Part shown: one piece after another, positions 8,710 through 17,448 of the stretch
How the letters are laid out: every line of letters begins with the position of its first letter
Numbering within the stretch: position 1 is the stretch's first letter
NCBI RefSeq assembly: GCF_004345245.1
Contig: NZ_SLUQ01000013.1
Coordinates: forward strand, 94,658 to 158,657
Direction of reading: 5' to 3'
DNA length: 64,000 nucleotides
Origin: Rhizobium sp. BK251
GTDB taxonomy: Bacteria > Pseudomonadota > Alphaproteobacteria > Rhizobiales > Rhizobiaceae
The notes under the pieces: model-generated
What the model was told of the DNA's origin: nothing
Databases searched by the model: none
What the model saw: the letters and a program-made list of their open reading frames with translations, nothing else
Made by a program: the position numbers and the translations under genes

Positions 8710-8806
8710 TGCCCCGGCAAGGCCTGTCGCCGCATTCCGCGCACTCGGGGAACGCACTGGCAAACGATCGCCGTCTTAAATAGGATCGCTGCCTGGGAGG
8801 GGCACG

Positions 8807-9802
8807 ATGAAGAAATTCATGAACACGGCTGAATCGATGGTCGCCGAAAGCCTGGATGGTTTCGTGCGCGCCCATGAGGAATTGGTCGTGTTCAGCGCCG
8901 AGCGCAAATGCGTGCGCCGGAAAGACCTCGCCCGCGGCAAGGTTGCCGTCATTTCGGGCGGCGGAGCCGGGCATGAGCCCATGCACGTCGGCTTCGTCGG
9001 CCGCGGCATGCTCGATGCCGCCTGCACTGGACATGTCTTCACCTCGCCAACTCCCGACCAGATCGTCAATGCGATCGAGGAGACCGATACAGGCGCGGGC
9101 TGTCTTCTGATCGTCAAGAACTACGACGGCGACGTGATGAACTTCGAGATGGCGGCCGAAATGGCCGCCGGCACGCACCGGATCGAAACCATCATCGTCC
9201 GCGACGATATCGATACGGACGGCGCGACCCGCAGTCACGGCCGCCGCGGCGTTTCGGGCACGGTCGTCATCGAGAAACTGCTGGGCGCGGCAGCCGAAAG
9301 CGGAATGGGTCTCGGCGAACTGAAGCTGCTCGGCGAGGCCCTGAGCCCACGAATCCGCACGATGGGCGTGGCTCTTCGCGGCGTTACCGTGCCAGATACG
9401 CAGCGCATCACCTTCTCGCTGGCCGACGGCGAGATGGAACTGGGTGTCGGCATCCATGGCGAGCCCGGCCATATGCGCGAGGCTTTCACCCCGGCGGACG
9501 ATATTGTCGCGCGCCTGTGCGAGAACGTCATTGCTGACCTGCCGTCGCAGGGCCGTCAGAATGCCCTCCTCTTCGTCAACGGCCTCGGGGGAACGCCACC
9601 GGCCGAGCTCTACCTTGCCTACGGCATCGCACGGCGCCTGTGCGAAGCGGCGGATTTCCGGATCGCCCGCTCGCTTGTCGGCACCTATGTCACCTCGCTT
9701 GACATGGCGGGCCTCTCGGTGACGCTTGCACTTCTCGACGAGCGGGAACTCAAGCTATGGGACGATCCCGTGGCTACCGCGGCGCTCCGCTGGGGAGCGT
9801 AG
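8807..9802 (+). CDS. dhaK: PTS-dependent dihydroxyacetone kinase, substrate-binding subunit DhaK
   Basis: This 331-residue DhaK protein is a stand-alone substrate subunit. It has SGGGAGHEPMH near residues 49-59, NYDGDVMNFEMA, and GVGIHGEPGHMRE with H217 as the residue expected to bind the ketose as a hemiaminal. It lacks a DhaL domain and is therefore the natural partner of dhaL and dhaM at 5350-6359. It is separated from the HTH gene by about 97 bases and starts after GGGAGGGG. It differs clearly from the DhaK half of the fused kinase at 3682, so two substrate specificities are possible. Confidence 0.93.
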   Translation: MKKFMNTAESMVAESLDGFVRAHEELVVFSAERKCVRRKDLARGKVAVISGGGAGHEPMHVGFVGRGMLDAACTGHVFTSPTPDQIVNAIEETDTGAGCLLIVKNYDGDVMNFEMAAEMAAGTHRIETIIVRDDIDTDGATRSHGRRGVSGTVVIEKLLGAAAESGMGLGELKLLGEALSPRIRTMGVALRGVTVPDTQRITFSLADGEMELGVGIHGEPGHMREAFTPADDIVARLCENVIADLPSQGRQNALLFVNGLGGTPPAELYLAYGIARRLCEAADFRIARSLVGTYVTSLDMAGLSVTLALLDERELKLWDDPVATAALRWGA

Positions 9803-9997
9803 CTTCGCCATTGGGCCAATTCCAACGCGATATCTCGCGCTTTACGCGACTTTTGACGGCTTTGATGCGCGGTCCATTCACAATATGCCTTGTTTTCCGG
9901 AACTGAGCGCCTGTTACGGAGTTAAAACCCGAGAGGCCCGGTTGCAAATTCCCGATCACGACCGGCGCTGCCCAATCCACCCTGCGGAGGCGCGCGA

Positions 9998-10780
9998 ATG
10001 GATTTGTCCGGCAAAGTCGCTCTTGTCACCGGTGCAGGCTCCGGTATCGGAAAGGCATCGGCGCTTCAATTGGCGGCCAACGGTGCCGCGGTCGCCGTGC
10101 TGAGCCGCACCGCTGACGAGGTCGATCGCACCCGGGACGAAATCGAAGCTGCCGGGGGCCAGGCAATTTCACTGACGGCCGACGTCTCCGAGGAGAGCGA
10201 CATGCGAAGCGCCGTCGCCGCGCTGATCCACCGCTTTTCACGACTGGATATCGTAGTCGTCAATGCCGGGATCAACGGCGTCTGGGCGCCGGTAGACGAC
10301 CTGTTGCCCGAGGAGTGGGACAACACGATCGCCGTCAACTTGCGGGGTACCTATCTGACCCTGCATCTGACCGTTCCGCACCTGAAGGCGGCGGGCGGTG
10401 GCTCGGTGATCGTGATCTCCTCCATCAACGGCACGCGGACCTTCACCACGCCCGGCGCCACCGCCTATGCGGCTACGAAGGCCGGGCAGGTCGCCATGGT
10501 CCAGCAGCTTGCGTTGGAACTCGGACGGCATCGCGTTCGCGTCAACGCCGTCTGCCCAGGGTTCATCGAAACCGAAATCGCTGACAGCACCGTCAAGAGA
10601 AAGGAGGAGATAGCAGGTATCCCCGTCATCTGGCCGGAAGGTGACATCCCCATCACCGGCGGAAAGGGTGGCAAGAGCGAGGACGTGGCAGCCCTCGTCG
10701 CCTTCCTTGCCTCCGACCGGTCGCGGCACATAACCGGCAGTCCGATCTGGATCGATGGTGGCCAGAGCCTGCTACGCTAA
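9998..10780 (+). CDS. SDR-family oxidoreductase
   Basis: This 260-residue classical short-chain dehydrogenase/reductase has the nucleotide motif TGAGSGIG near residues 11-18 and the NAGIN motif. The catalytic Ser lies in ISSING, and the Tyr/Lys pair is Y157/K161 in YAATKAGQ. The C-terminus is IDGGQSLLR. It starts after GCGGAGG, about 195 bases after dhaK. Its place between the ketose kinase operon and a LacI regulator suggests a sugar or polyol substrate, for example interconverting an alcohol and a ketose that the kinases then use. That role is inferred from context. Confidence 0.9.
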   Translation: MDLSGKVALVTGAGSGIGKASALQLAANGAAVAVLSRTADEVDRTRDEIEAAGGQAISLTADVSEESDMRSAVAALIHRFSRLDIVVVNAGINGVWAPVDDLLPEEWDNTIAVNLRGTYLTLHLTVPHLKAAGGGSVIVISSINGTRTFTTPGATAYAATKAGQVAMVQQLALELGRHRVRVNAVCPGFIETEIADSTVKRKEEIAGIPVIWPEGDIPITGGKGGKSEDVAALVAFLASDRSRHITGSPIWIDGGQSLLR

Positions 10781-10850
10781 CCCGTCAACCCCGCTCGTCG
10801 CCGCAACCTCTGCCGTAGTAGCACGGCGCAGTACCAAAGAGGCTACAGGT

Positions 10851-10901
10851 TGCTATCTTCAACCATACGTATGTGTTTGCTATACTCACACGCAGATAGC
10901 A
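10851..10901. promoter_or_regulatory. Inverted repeats before the LacI regulator gene (possible operator)
   Basis: The 207-base spacer before the LacI gene is AT-richer than its surroundings. It holds an 8-base inverted repeat, TGCTATCT at 10851-10858 and AGATAGCA at 10894-10901. Inside it is a perfect palindrome CATACGTATG (10864-10873). LacI-family proteins often bind such symmetric sites near their own promoter, so autoregulation is a reasonable guess. No experiment or comparison supports it here. Confidence 0.4.
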
Positions 10902-10987
10902 GAGAGACATTCGCAGATCCCGCCCGTCGCATGGAAAGAGCGATTGCAGGCGATCCGGACGAGTTCTCCTGAGAAAGCGCGAAATTG

Positions 10988-12019
10988 ATGGCCCGAACGA
11001 AGGTCACGATCCAGGATATTGCCGATAAACTTGGTCTTTCTAAATTCTCGGTATCGCGCGCCCTTTCCGGCCAGAGGGGTGTCGGAGAGGCGACCCGCAA
11101 CCTCGTCCTGTGCACCGCCCAGGCCATGGGCTATCCGCTCACCCAGGACGCGAGCGCGGCGACGAGCCAGGTCCTCTTCATCCGCGACGAGATCGACACC
11201 GCCAGCAACGAGGTCTGGCTGAACGTCATGCATGGAGCGGAGCGGGAGGGCGAGAAACTGGGGCTCGCTATCGTTCCTCGGCAAGCCCGCTACCTCCAGG
11301 ACACGGACCACATCGAAGACTCCGTCGTCGGCCTGATCCTTGCCGTTCCCCACCCCTCGGACTGGGCAACGCTCGCGATGGGCACCGGCCTGCCCGTGGT
11401 CTGCGCCGGCCACGTCAGCCCGATGCAGTCCATTGACCAGGTCGTCGGCGCCGATTGGGAATCCGGTTATGCGGTGGCGGGAATGCTTGCCGAACTCGGC
11501 CACGTCGACATGGCATATGTTCATCGCGACATCACCCCGCTTCGCCGATCCGAGCGCTTTCGTGGCTTTCGCGATGGCGCGCTGGCGATGACCGGGGCCA
11601 TGATCGACGACGTGGCGATGGATGCCAGGGATGGGTTCCGCGACGCGTTCTTCACCTACCTTCGCTCGGGACGGGCGCCGACCGCCCTCTTCTGCGCCCA
11701 TGACGGGCTCGCCGCATCGGTGATCTTCGAGCTTGTCGGCCTCGGCATCCGCATTCCCGAAGACATATCCGTCGTCGGCTTCAATGACTTCGCCCTGGCT
11801 TCCGAAATGTCGCCGCCGCTCACGACCGTCCGTACACCGCAGGTTGAGATGGGAGCCGAGATGGTTCGCCGCATCGCCGATCGGCTGTTCGACGCCGAGG
11901 CCAGGGAACGGCCACCCTTGCGCGTGGCACTCCTCTCCGAAATCGTAAAGCGGGAATCCATCGGACCCGCGGCGGAAAAGGGCTGGCTTTCACGAACTTT
12001 GAAGCTGGCAGAGCAATAA
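10988..12019 (+). CDS. LacI-family transcriptional regulator
   Basis: This 343-residue regulator has an N-terminal LacI helix-turn-helix and hinge (VTIQDIADKLGLSKFSVSRA). A periplasmic-binding-protein-like effector domain follows, ending in the usual dimer region (LTTVRTPQVEMGAEMVRRIA). The ATG at 10988 is preferred over the TTG three bases earlier. It would bind a sugar-like effector. Candidate targets are the SDR and Dha genes upstream or its own promoter. It ends 212 bases before the cytochrome c gene, which looks unrelated. Confidence 0.93.
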   Translation: MARTKVTIQDIADKLGLSKFSVSRALSGQRGVGEATRNLVLCTAQAMGYPLTQDASAATSQVLFIRDEIDTASNEVWLNVMHGAEREGEKLGLAIVPRQARYLQDTDHIEDSVVGLILAVPHPSDWATLAMGTGLPVVCAGHVSPMQSIDQVVGADWESGYAVAGMLAELGHVDMAYVHRDITPLRRSERFRGFRDGALAMTGAMIDDVAMDARDGFRDAFFTYLRSGRAPTALFCAHDGLAASVIFELVGLGIRIPEDISVVGFNDFALASEMSPPLTTVRTPQVEMGAEMVRRIADRLFDAEARERPPLRVALLSEIVKRESIGPAAEKGWLSRTLKLAEQ

Positions 12020-12171
12020 TTTCCCAGCGTCCCGGCCCCGCTTCACGGCCGTTGCGCCCGGCGCGGAAAGGTCGGTGGACGACGTCGTCGCACCGTCTAG
12101 TATTTCTGAATCAACTAATATATTTTCGCCTTTGGGACGAGGAATAAGATGACAGCCCCGTGGGCCGACGC

Positions 12172-12189
12172 CACCTCTGGAAGGAGGTG
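12172..12189 (+). terminator. Small hairpin after the LacI gene
   Basis: CACCTC and GAGGTG form a six-base stem around TGGAAG in the spacer between the LacI gene and the cytochrome c gene. No T-run follows, so it is at best a weak terminator or a leader hairpin of the cytochrome c transcript. Confidence 0.25.
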
Positions 12190-12231
12190 AGCGGCTACTG
12201 GTAGGCCATCTTGCAAAAATGGGGAGGAACC

Positions 12232-12618
12232 ATGCTTTACCGTGTCCCTTTGACTGCCGCGGCTTTTGCCCTGCTTTGCGCATCCGGAGCTTCCGCACAG
12301 GAGGGGGATGTTGCCGCAGGTGGAACCGTCTTCAAGAAATGCGCACTCTGTCATATCGCCGACTCGGACAAGAACAAGGTGGGGCCATCGCTCAACCACG
12401 TCTTCGGCCGAACGGCGGGGACTCACCCTGACTTCAAATATTCGAACGCGATGGTCGATGCCGGTAAGAACGGCCTTGTCTGGGACGATACGACGCTGCG
12501 CGACTACCTGCATGATCCCAAGGCCAAGGTTAAGGGAACCAAGATGGCATTCGCCGGCCTCAAGGAAGATACCGACATTACCAACCTCATCGCCTACCTG
12601 AAGCAGTATTCCCAATAG
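12232..12618 (+). CDS. Class I c-type cytochrome (cytochrome c2 / CycM-like)
   Basis: This 128-residue precursor has a cleavable signal peptide ending near residue 22 (ASGASA). The heme attachment motif is CALCH (C37, C40, H41) and the likely sixth heme ligand is M105 in GTKMAF. GPSLNHVFGRTAG is typical of the mitochondrial-type cytochrome c family. The ATG at 12232 follows a strong GGGGAGGAACC site. It is a periplasmic electron carrier. Lying just before the oxidase cluster on the same strand, it is a natural candidate electron donor to the CuA site of the oxidase encoded at 12822. Confidence 0.93.
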   Translation: MLYRVPLTAAAFALLCASGASAQEGDVAAGGTVFKKCALCHIADSDKNKVGPSLNHVFGRTAGTHPDFKYSNAMVDAGKNGLVWDDTTLRDYLHDPKAKVKGTKMAFAGLKEDTDITNLIAYLKQYSQ

Positions 12619-12821
12619 GAACCCTCGCAGTGCCTCGCCTTACGGCAGCATGGCAGGGGTCCGTCCGCAGAAGATGAGGAGCATCGCTTTGTCCGATTGG
12701 ATGCTTCTAGTTCACAGACCGGGCTAATTGCTTGTTTTTATTGTTGGTGCGATAATAAGAAGCAGATTTCGACGCATGCGGGTTCATGTCCACAGCCGAT
12801 CGCGGCAGGGAGGGGCAGGAA

Positions 12822-13637
12822 ATGGCGGTAGCGGTGATTCTCGTTCTGCTGGCGGTGGGCTCCGTGCTGTTCCACCTGTTCAGCCCGTGGTGGTGGACAC
12901 CGATAGCGTCGAACTGGAGCTATATCGACAATACCCTGATCATCACGTTCTGGATCACCGGTGTCGTCTTTGTCGCGGTCGTGGTCTTCATGGCCTACTG
13001 CGTTCTTCGCTTTCGGCATCGGCCCGGCAATCGGGCTGCCTACGAGCCTGAGAACCGGCGACTGGAGTGGTGGCTCGCGATCGTCACGGCCGTCGGCGTC
13101 GTCGCGATGCTCACACCGGGCCTCTTCGTATGGCACCAGTTCGTCACCGTCCCGAAGGAGGCGACCGAAGTCGAGGTCGTCGGCCAGCAGTGGCTCTGGA
13201 GCTTCCGCCTGCCCGGCGCCAACGGCAAGCTCGGCACGTCCGAGACGCGTGATGTCGATCCCGACAATCCGCTCGGCCTCAACAAGAACGATCCCAACAA
13301 TCTCGACGACGTGATCGTCGAAGGCGGGGAATTACATCTTCCGGTTGGTAAGCCCGTCAAGATGCTGCTTCGTTCCATCGACGTACTGCATGATTTCTAC
13401 GTGCCGGAATTCCGCGCCAAGATGGACATGGTTCCGGGCATGGTGACCTATTTCTGGTTCACCCCGACGCGCACCGGCACTTTCGAGATCCTTTGCGCCG
13501 AACTCTGCGGCGTCGGCCACCCGCAGATGCGCGGCACCGTCGTCGTCGACAGCGAACAGGACTACCAGGCCTGGCTGGAGCAGCAGCAGACCTTTGCCCA
13601 ATTGCTGGAGTCAGGAAAGGCCGTGGCAGCAAAATGA
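12822..13637 (+). CDS. coxM: Cytochrome c oxidase subunit II, CuA type (CoxM-like)
   Basis: This is a 271-residue subunit II with two N-terminal membrane spans (about 5-25 and 40-60 of the chosen start) and a periplasmic cupredoxin domain. The CuA ligands are visible: His in VLHDFYVPEF, and the Cys-x3-Cys, His and Met set in ILCAELCGVGHPQM. The retained CuA site makes this a cytochrome c oxidase, not a quinol oxidase. The ATG at 12822 lies just after GGGAGGGGCAGGAA; an ATG 36 bases upstream is possible. Gene order matches the alternative oxidase cluster coxMNOP of Bradyrhizobium. Confidence 0.92.
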   Translation: MAVAVILVLLAVGSVLFHLFSPWWWTPIASNWSYIDNTLIITFWITGVVFVAVVVFMAYCVLRFRHRPGNRAAYEPENRRLEWWLAIVTAVGVVAMLTPGLFVWHQFVTVPKEATEVEVVGQQWLWSFRLPGANGKLGTSETRDVDPDNPLGLNKNDPNNLDDVIVEGGELHLPVGKPVKMLLRSIDVLHDFYVPEFRAKMDMVPGMVTYFWFTPTRTGTFEILCAELCGVGHPQMRGTVVVDSEQDYQAWLEQQQTFAQLLESGKAVAAK

Positions 13638-13691
13638 CCTGATGCTTCTTTGAGGAGGGAAGCATCGCCGAACCATGTGGGAGGAAGAACC

Positions 13692-15476
13692 ATGGTCGAT
13701 ATCGGAACAGGCAGGGGTATTGGCGTCCCTGTCCCACCAGCCGAGGTGGAGGATGTTGACCTCTACCATCCGAGAAGCTGGTGGACGAAATACGTCTTCA
13801 GCCAGGATGCCAAGGTCATTGCGATCCAATACTCCATGACCGCGATCGCGATCGGCATGGTCGCACTCGTGCTCTCCTGGATGATACGGCTGCAGCTCGG
13901 CTTTCCGGGGTATTTCGATTTCATAGACGCCGACCGCTACTACCAGTTCATCACCATGCACGGCATGATCATGGTGATCTACCTTCTGACCGCCCTCTTC
14001 CTCGGCGGCTTCGGCAACTATCTGATCCCACTGATGGTTGGCGCTCGCGACATGGTCTTTCCCTATGCCAACATGCTGAGTTACTGGCTCTATCTGGTGG
14101 CCGTCCTCGTCCTCGTCGCCGGTTTCTTCGCGCCCGGCGGCCCGACCGGCGCCGGGTGGACGCTCTACCCGCCACAGGCCGTGCTTTCTGGCACGCCCGG
14201 CGGAAGCGAATGGGGCATCCTGCTGATGCTGTCGTCGCTCATCCTGTTCATCATCGGCTTCACGATGGGTGGATTGAACTATGTCGTGACGGTGCTGCAG
14301 GGTCGCACCCGCGGCATGACGCTGATGCGCCTGCCCTTGACCGTTTGGGGCATCTTCACCGCGACGGTGATGGCGCTTCTCGCCTTCCCCGCCCTCTTCG
14401 TCGCCTGTGTCATGATGCTTTTCGACCGGGTGCTCGGGACCAGCTTCTTCATGCCGGCGATCGTCGAGATGGGCGAGCAACTCCAGCACAGTGGCGGCAG
14501 CCCGATCCTCTTCCAGCACCTCTTCTGGTTCTTCGGCCATCCGGAGGTCTATATCGTCGCGCTGCCCGCCTTCGGTATCGTCTCCGACCTCATCAGCACG
14601 CACGCCCGCAAGAACATCTTCGGCTATCGCATGATGGTCTGGGCGATCGTCATCATCGGCGCACTGAGCTTCGTCGTCTGGGCGCACCACATGTATGTCA
14701 GCGGCATGAACCCGGCCTTCGGGTTCTTCTTTGCGACCACGACGCTGATCATCGCAGTGCCGACCGCGATCAAGGTCTACAACTGGGTCCTGACGCTCTG
14801 GCGCGGCGACATTCACCTGACGCTGCCGATGCTTTTCGCTCTCGGCTTCATCGTCACCTTCGTCAATGGCGGGCTGACCGGACTCTTCCTCGGCAATGTC
14901 GTCGTCGACGTGCCGCTGTCAGATACCATGTTCGTCGTCGCGCATTTCCACATGGTCATGGGCGTTGCCCCGATCATGGTGATCTTCGGAGCAATCTATC
15001 ACTGGTATCCGAAGGTGACAGGCCGGCTGCTCAACGAAACCATGGGCAAGATACACTTCTGGGTCACCTTCCTCGGCGCCTACCTGATCTTCTTCCCGAT
15101 GCACTATGTCGGGCTGATCGGCGTGCCCCGCCGCTATTTCGAGCTTGGCGACACGGCCTTCGTCCCGCCATCGGCACATACGCTGAACGAGTTCATCACC
15201 GTCATGGCGCTTATCGTCGGCGCCGCACAGGTGCTCTTCCTCTTCAATCTCGCCTGGAGCCTGACGAAGGGCAAGCTCGCCGGCGGCAACCCATGGCGGG
15301 CCACGACGCTGGAGTGGCAGACGCCGCAGACGCCGCCGGCGCACGGCAACTGGGGCAAGGAACTGCCCATCGTCTATCGCTGGGCCTATGACTACAGCGT
15401 GCCCGGCGCGCCCGAGGACTTCATTCCGCAGAACCAGCCGGGCATCGCCGGACGCTCCGGGGAGGCAGTGGCGTGA
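13692..15476 (+). CDS. coxN: Cytochrome c oxidase subunit I (CoxN-like, A1-type)
   Basis: This is the 594-residue catalytic subunit. It has the low-spin heme His in FITMHGM, the D-channel motif GARDMVFPYAN, and GHPEVYIVALPAFGI holding the CuB His, the pumping Glu and the cross-linked Tyr. The CuB pair is in WAHHMYVSGMN and the heme a3/a ligands in HFHMVMG. These place it in the proton-pumping A1 group. The ATG at 13692 follows GTGGGAGGAAGAACC. Its stop overlaps the next start (GTGA). It oxidises cytochrome c and reduces O2 to water in the inner membrane. Confidence 0.95.
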   Translation: MVDIGTGRGIGVPVPPAEVEDVDLYHPRSWWTKYVFSQDAKVIAIQYSMTAIAIGMVALVLSWMIRLQLGFPGYFDFIDADRYYQFITMHGMIMVIYLLTALFLGGFGNYLIPLMVGARDMVFPYANMLSYWLYLVAVLVLVAGFFAPGGPTGAGWTLYPPQAVLSGTPGGSEWGILLMLSSLILFIIGFTMGGLNYVVTVLQGRTRGMTLMRLPLTVWGIFTATVMALLAFPALFVACVMMLFDRVLGTSFFMPAIVEMGEQLQHSGGSPILFQHLFWFFGHPEVYIVALPAFGIVSDLISTHARKNIFGYRMMVWAIVIIGALSFVVWAHHMYVSGMNPAFGFFFATTTLIIAVPTAIKVYNWVLTLWRGDIHLTLPMLFALGFIVTFVNGGLTGLFLGNVVVDVPLSDTMFVVAHFHMVMGVAPIMVIFGAIYHWYPKVTGRLLNETMGKIHFWVTFLGAYLIFFPMHYVGLIGVPRRYFELGDTAFVPPSAHTLNEFITVMALIVGAAQVLFLFNLAWSLTKGKLAGGNPWRATTLEWQTPQTPPAHGNWGKELPIVYRWAYDYSVPGAPEDFIPQNQPGIAGRSGEAVA

Positions 15477-16177
15477 GTGTCATCCTGGTCTTCATGGCTG
15501 CCCTTGCCGCGATCATCATCTGGTGGATGGCGAAGCAGCGGCTGCTCTCCAAGCCCTGGCTCGAGGTCGGAACGGCAGCCGACACCTCCTTCGCGAACCG
15601 TTCCCCGGCGCCGACGGCAAAGATCGGGCTTGGCGTCTTCCTGGCGGTCGTAGGCGCGCTGTTCTCGCTGTTCATCAGCGCCTATTTCATGCGCATGCAG
15701 GGCTCGGACTGGTGGTCGCTTCCGATGCCGCGCCTGCTCTGGGTCAATACCGGCGTGCTGGCGGCAAGCAGCGCGGCGCTGCATTGGGCGAGCGTCGATG
15801 CCAAGCGCGGCCGGGACGACCTCATGCGGATCAGCCTCCTTGCCGCATTCACCTTAGGCATCGTCTTTCTGGTAGGACAGATCCTCGCGTGGCGGCAGCT
15901 CGTCTCCGAAGGCTATGTGCTTGCCGACAACCCGGCAAACAGCTTTTTCTACCTCATCACGGGAATGCATGGCCTGCATATTCTCGGCGGCCTGTTCGCC
16001 CTCGGGCGCACGATTCGTCGGAGCATCGGCGGAACGAGCGCTGCGAAGACCCACCTCGGGGTGGAGCTCTGCGCCATCTACTGGCACTTCATGCTGCTTG
16101 TCTGGCTCGTGCTGTTCGCCTTCTTTGGCGGCTGGGCCAACAATCTCATCGACATCTGCCGTCAACTGCTGACCTAA
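15473..16177 (+). CDS. coxO: Heme-copper oxidase subunit III (CoxO-like)
   Basis: This 234-residue membrane protein starts at GTG overlapping the coxN stop. It has about six hydrophobic segments and the subunit III signatures FYLITGMHGLHILGG and IYWHFMLLVWLVLFAFF. A second subunit III homologue follows directly. In coxMNOP clusters both CoxO and CoxP resemble subunit III, so this is the expected arrangement rather than a local duplication. Its role is to stabilise subunit I and support proton uptake. Confidence 0.88.
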   Translation: MSVILVFMAALAAIIIWWMAKQRLLSKPWLEVGTAADTSFANRSPAPTAKIGLGVFLAVVGALFSLFISAYFMRMQGSDWWSLPMPRLLWVNTGVLAASSAALHWASVDAKRGRDDLMRISLLAAFTLGIVFLVGQILAWRQLVSEGYVLADNPANSFFYLITGMHGLHILGGLFALGRTIRRSIGGTSAAKTHLGVELCAIYWHFMLLVWLVLFAFFGGWANNLIDICRQLLT

Positions 16178-16189
16178 GGGAAACCGAAG

Positions 16190-16918
16190 ATGCATCAGAG
16201 CACCCAGACGCAGACGCAGATTTCCGAACCGTTGCCGCTCAAGCCCGGCATGAGCGGCTTTGCCGCCGACTGGGCATCCGATCAGCGGGCGTTCAAGAAC
16301 GTCTCCTGGGGCAAGGCGATGATGTGGATATTCCTCCTCAGCGACACCTTCGTCTTCGGGTGCTTCCTGCTTGCCTACATGACGGCGCGCATGTCGACGA
16401 CAGTACCCTGGCCGAACCCCAGCGAGGTCTTTGCCCTCACCATAGCGGGCCACCACATTCCCCTGATCCTGATCGCGATCATGACCTTCGTGCTGATATC
16501 GAGCAGCGGCACGATGGCGATGGCCGTCAACTACGGATACCGGCGCGACCGCCGCATGACCGCCATCCTGATGCTGGTGACGGCCTTCTTCGGCGCGACA
16601 TTCGTCGGGATGCAGGCATTTGAATGGAGCAAGCTCATCTCCGAGGGCGTGCGGCCCTGGGGCAATCCATGGGGCGCCGCGCAGTTCGGCTCGAGCTTCT
16701 TCATGATCACCGGCTTTCACGGGACTCACGTCACGATCGGCGTGATCTTCCTGCTGATCATTGCCCGCAAGGTATGGCGTGGGGATTTCGACCAGGAGCG
16801 ACGAGGCTTCTTCACCAGCAGGAAGGGTCGCTACGAAATCGTCGAGATCACCGGCCTCTACTGGCACTTCGTCGACCTGGTCTGGGTCTTCATCTTCGCG
16901 TTCTTCTATCTGTGGTGA
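16190..16918 (+). CDS. coxP: Heme-copper oxidase subunit III (CoxP-like)
   Basis: This 242-residue membrane protein carries classical subunit III motifs: SDTFVFGCFLLAYM near the N-terminus, FFMITGFHGTHVTIGVIFL and LYWHFVDLVWVFIFAFFYLW at the end. It lies 12 bases after coxO and 9 bases before the subunit IV gene. Of the two subunit III homologues this one is closer to the standard family by motif. The N-terminal ~30 residues are polar and rich in Gln/Thr. Confidence 0.92.
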   Translation: MHQSTQTQTQISEPLPLKPGMSGFAADWASDQRAFKNVSWGKAMMWIFLLSDTFVFGCFLLAYMTARMSTTVPWPNPSEVFALTIAGHHIPLILIAIMTFVLISSSGTMAMAVNYGYRRDRRMTAILMLVTAFFGATFVGMQAFEWSKLISEGVRPWGNPWGAAQFGSSFFMITGFHGTHVTIGVIFLLIIARKVWRGDFDQERRGFFTSRKGRYEIVEITGLYWHFVDLVWVFIFAFFYLW

Positions 16919-16927
16919 GGTCATCCC

Positions 16928-17257
16928 ATGGCACAAGCGGCTTCGCATACCCAGCAGCACCCGATCAAACTCTACCTGGTGATATGGGCCCTGCTCTTCG
17001 TTCTCAGCGCGTGCTCCTATCTCGTCGACTATGTGGGCCTGCAGGGATACCTACGATGGTCGCTGATCCTCATCTTCATGGTCCTGAAGGCCGGGCTGAT
17101 CGTTGCGATCTTCATGCACATGGCCTGGGAGAGACTGGCGCTTGTCTACGCCATGCTGCTGCCACCGATCCTCGTCCTCGTCTTCGTCGCGATGATGGTT
17201 TCGGAATCGAACTATACGCTGTTCACCCGCCTCGTCTTCTTCGGCACGGGGCCCTGA
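16928..17257 (+). CDS. Cytochrome c oxidase subunit IV family protein
   Basis: This 109-residue protein has three transmembrane segments. Its pattern is typical of bacterial subunit IV: an N-terminal His-rich tail (ASHTQQHPIKLYLVIWALLF), a middle helix with VLKAGLIVAIFMHM, and a third helix LPPILVLVFVAMM. It is the last gene of the oxidase cluster. Such small subunits help assemble subunit I. No clear hairpin terminator follows it in the 191-base spacer to the next gene. Confidence 0.9.
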   Translation: MAQAASHTQQHPIKLYLVIWALLFVLSACSYLVDYVGLQGYLRWSLILIFMVLKAGLIVAIFMHMAWERLALVYAMLLPPILVLVFVAMMVSESNYTLFTRLVFFGTGP

Positions 17258-17448
17258 GCGAGCGCATTCCGGCGATGTGATCGTCGTTTGCCGCGGTGCA
17301 CACACGGATCGCGGCGCAGCAACAATCGCGTGACCGGCCATTGAGTTCGGGCTGCGGGAAGGCAATATAGAGTATTCCTCACTATTGTCGTCATGGCATC
17401 AGCCACTTCGCATAACCGATCTCCATAGCCCAGCACGGACAAGCGCTC

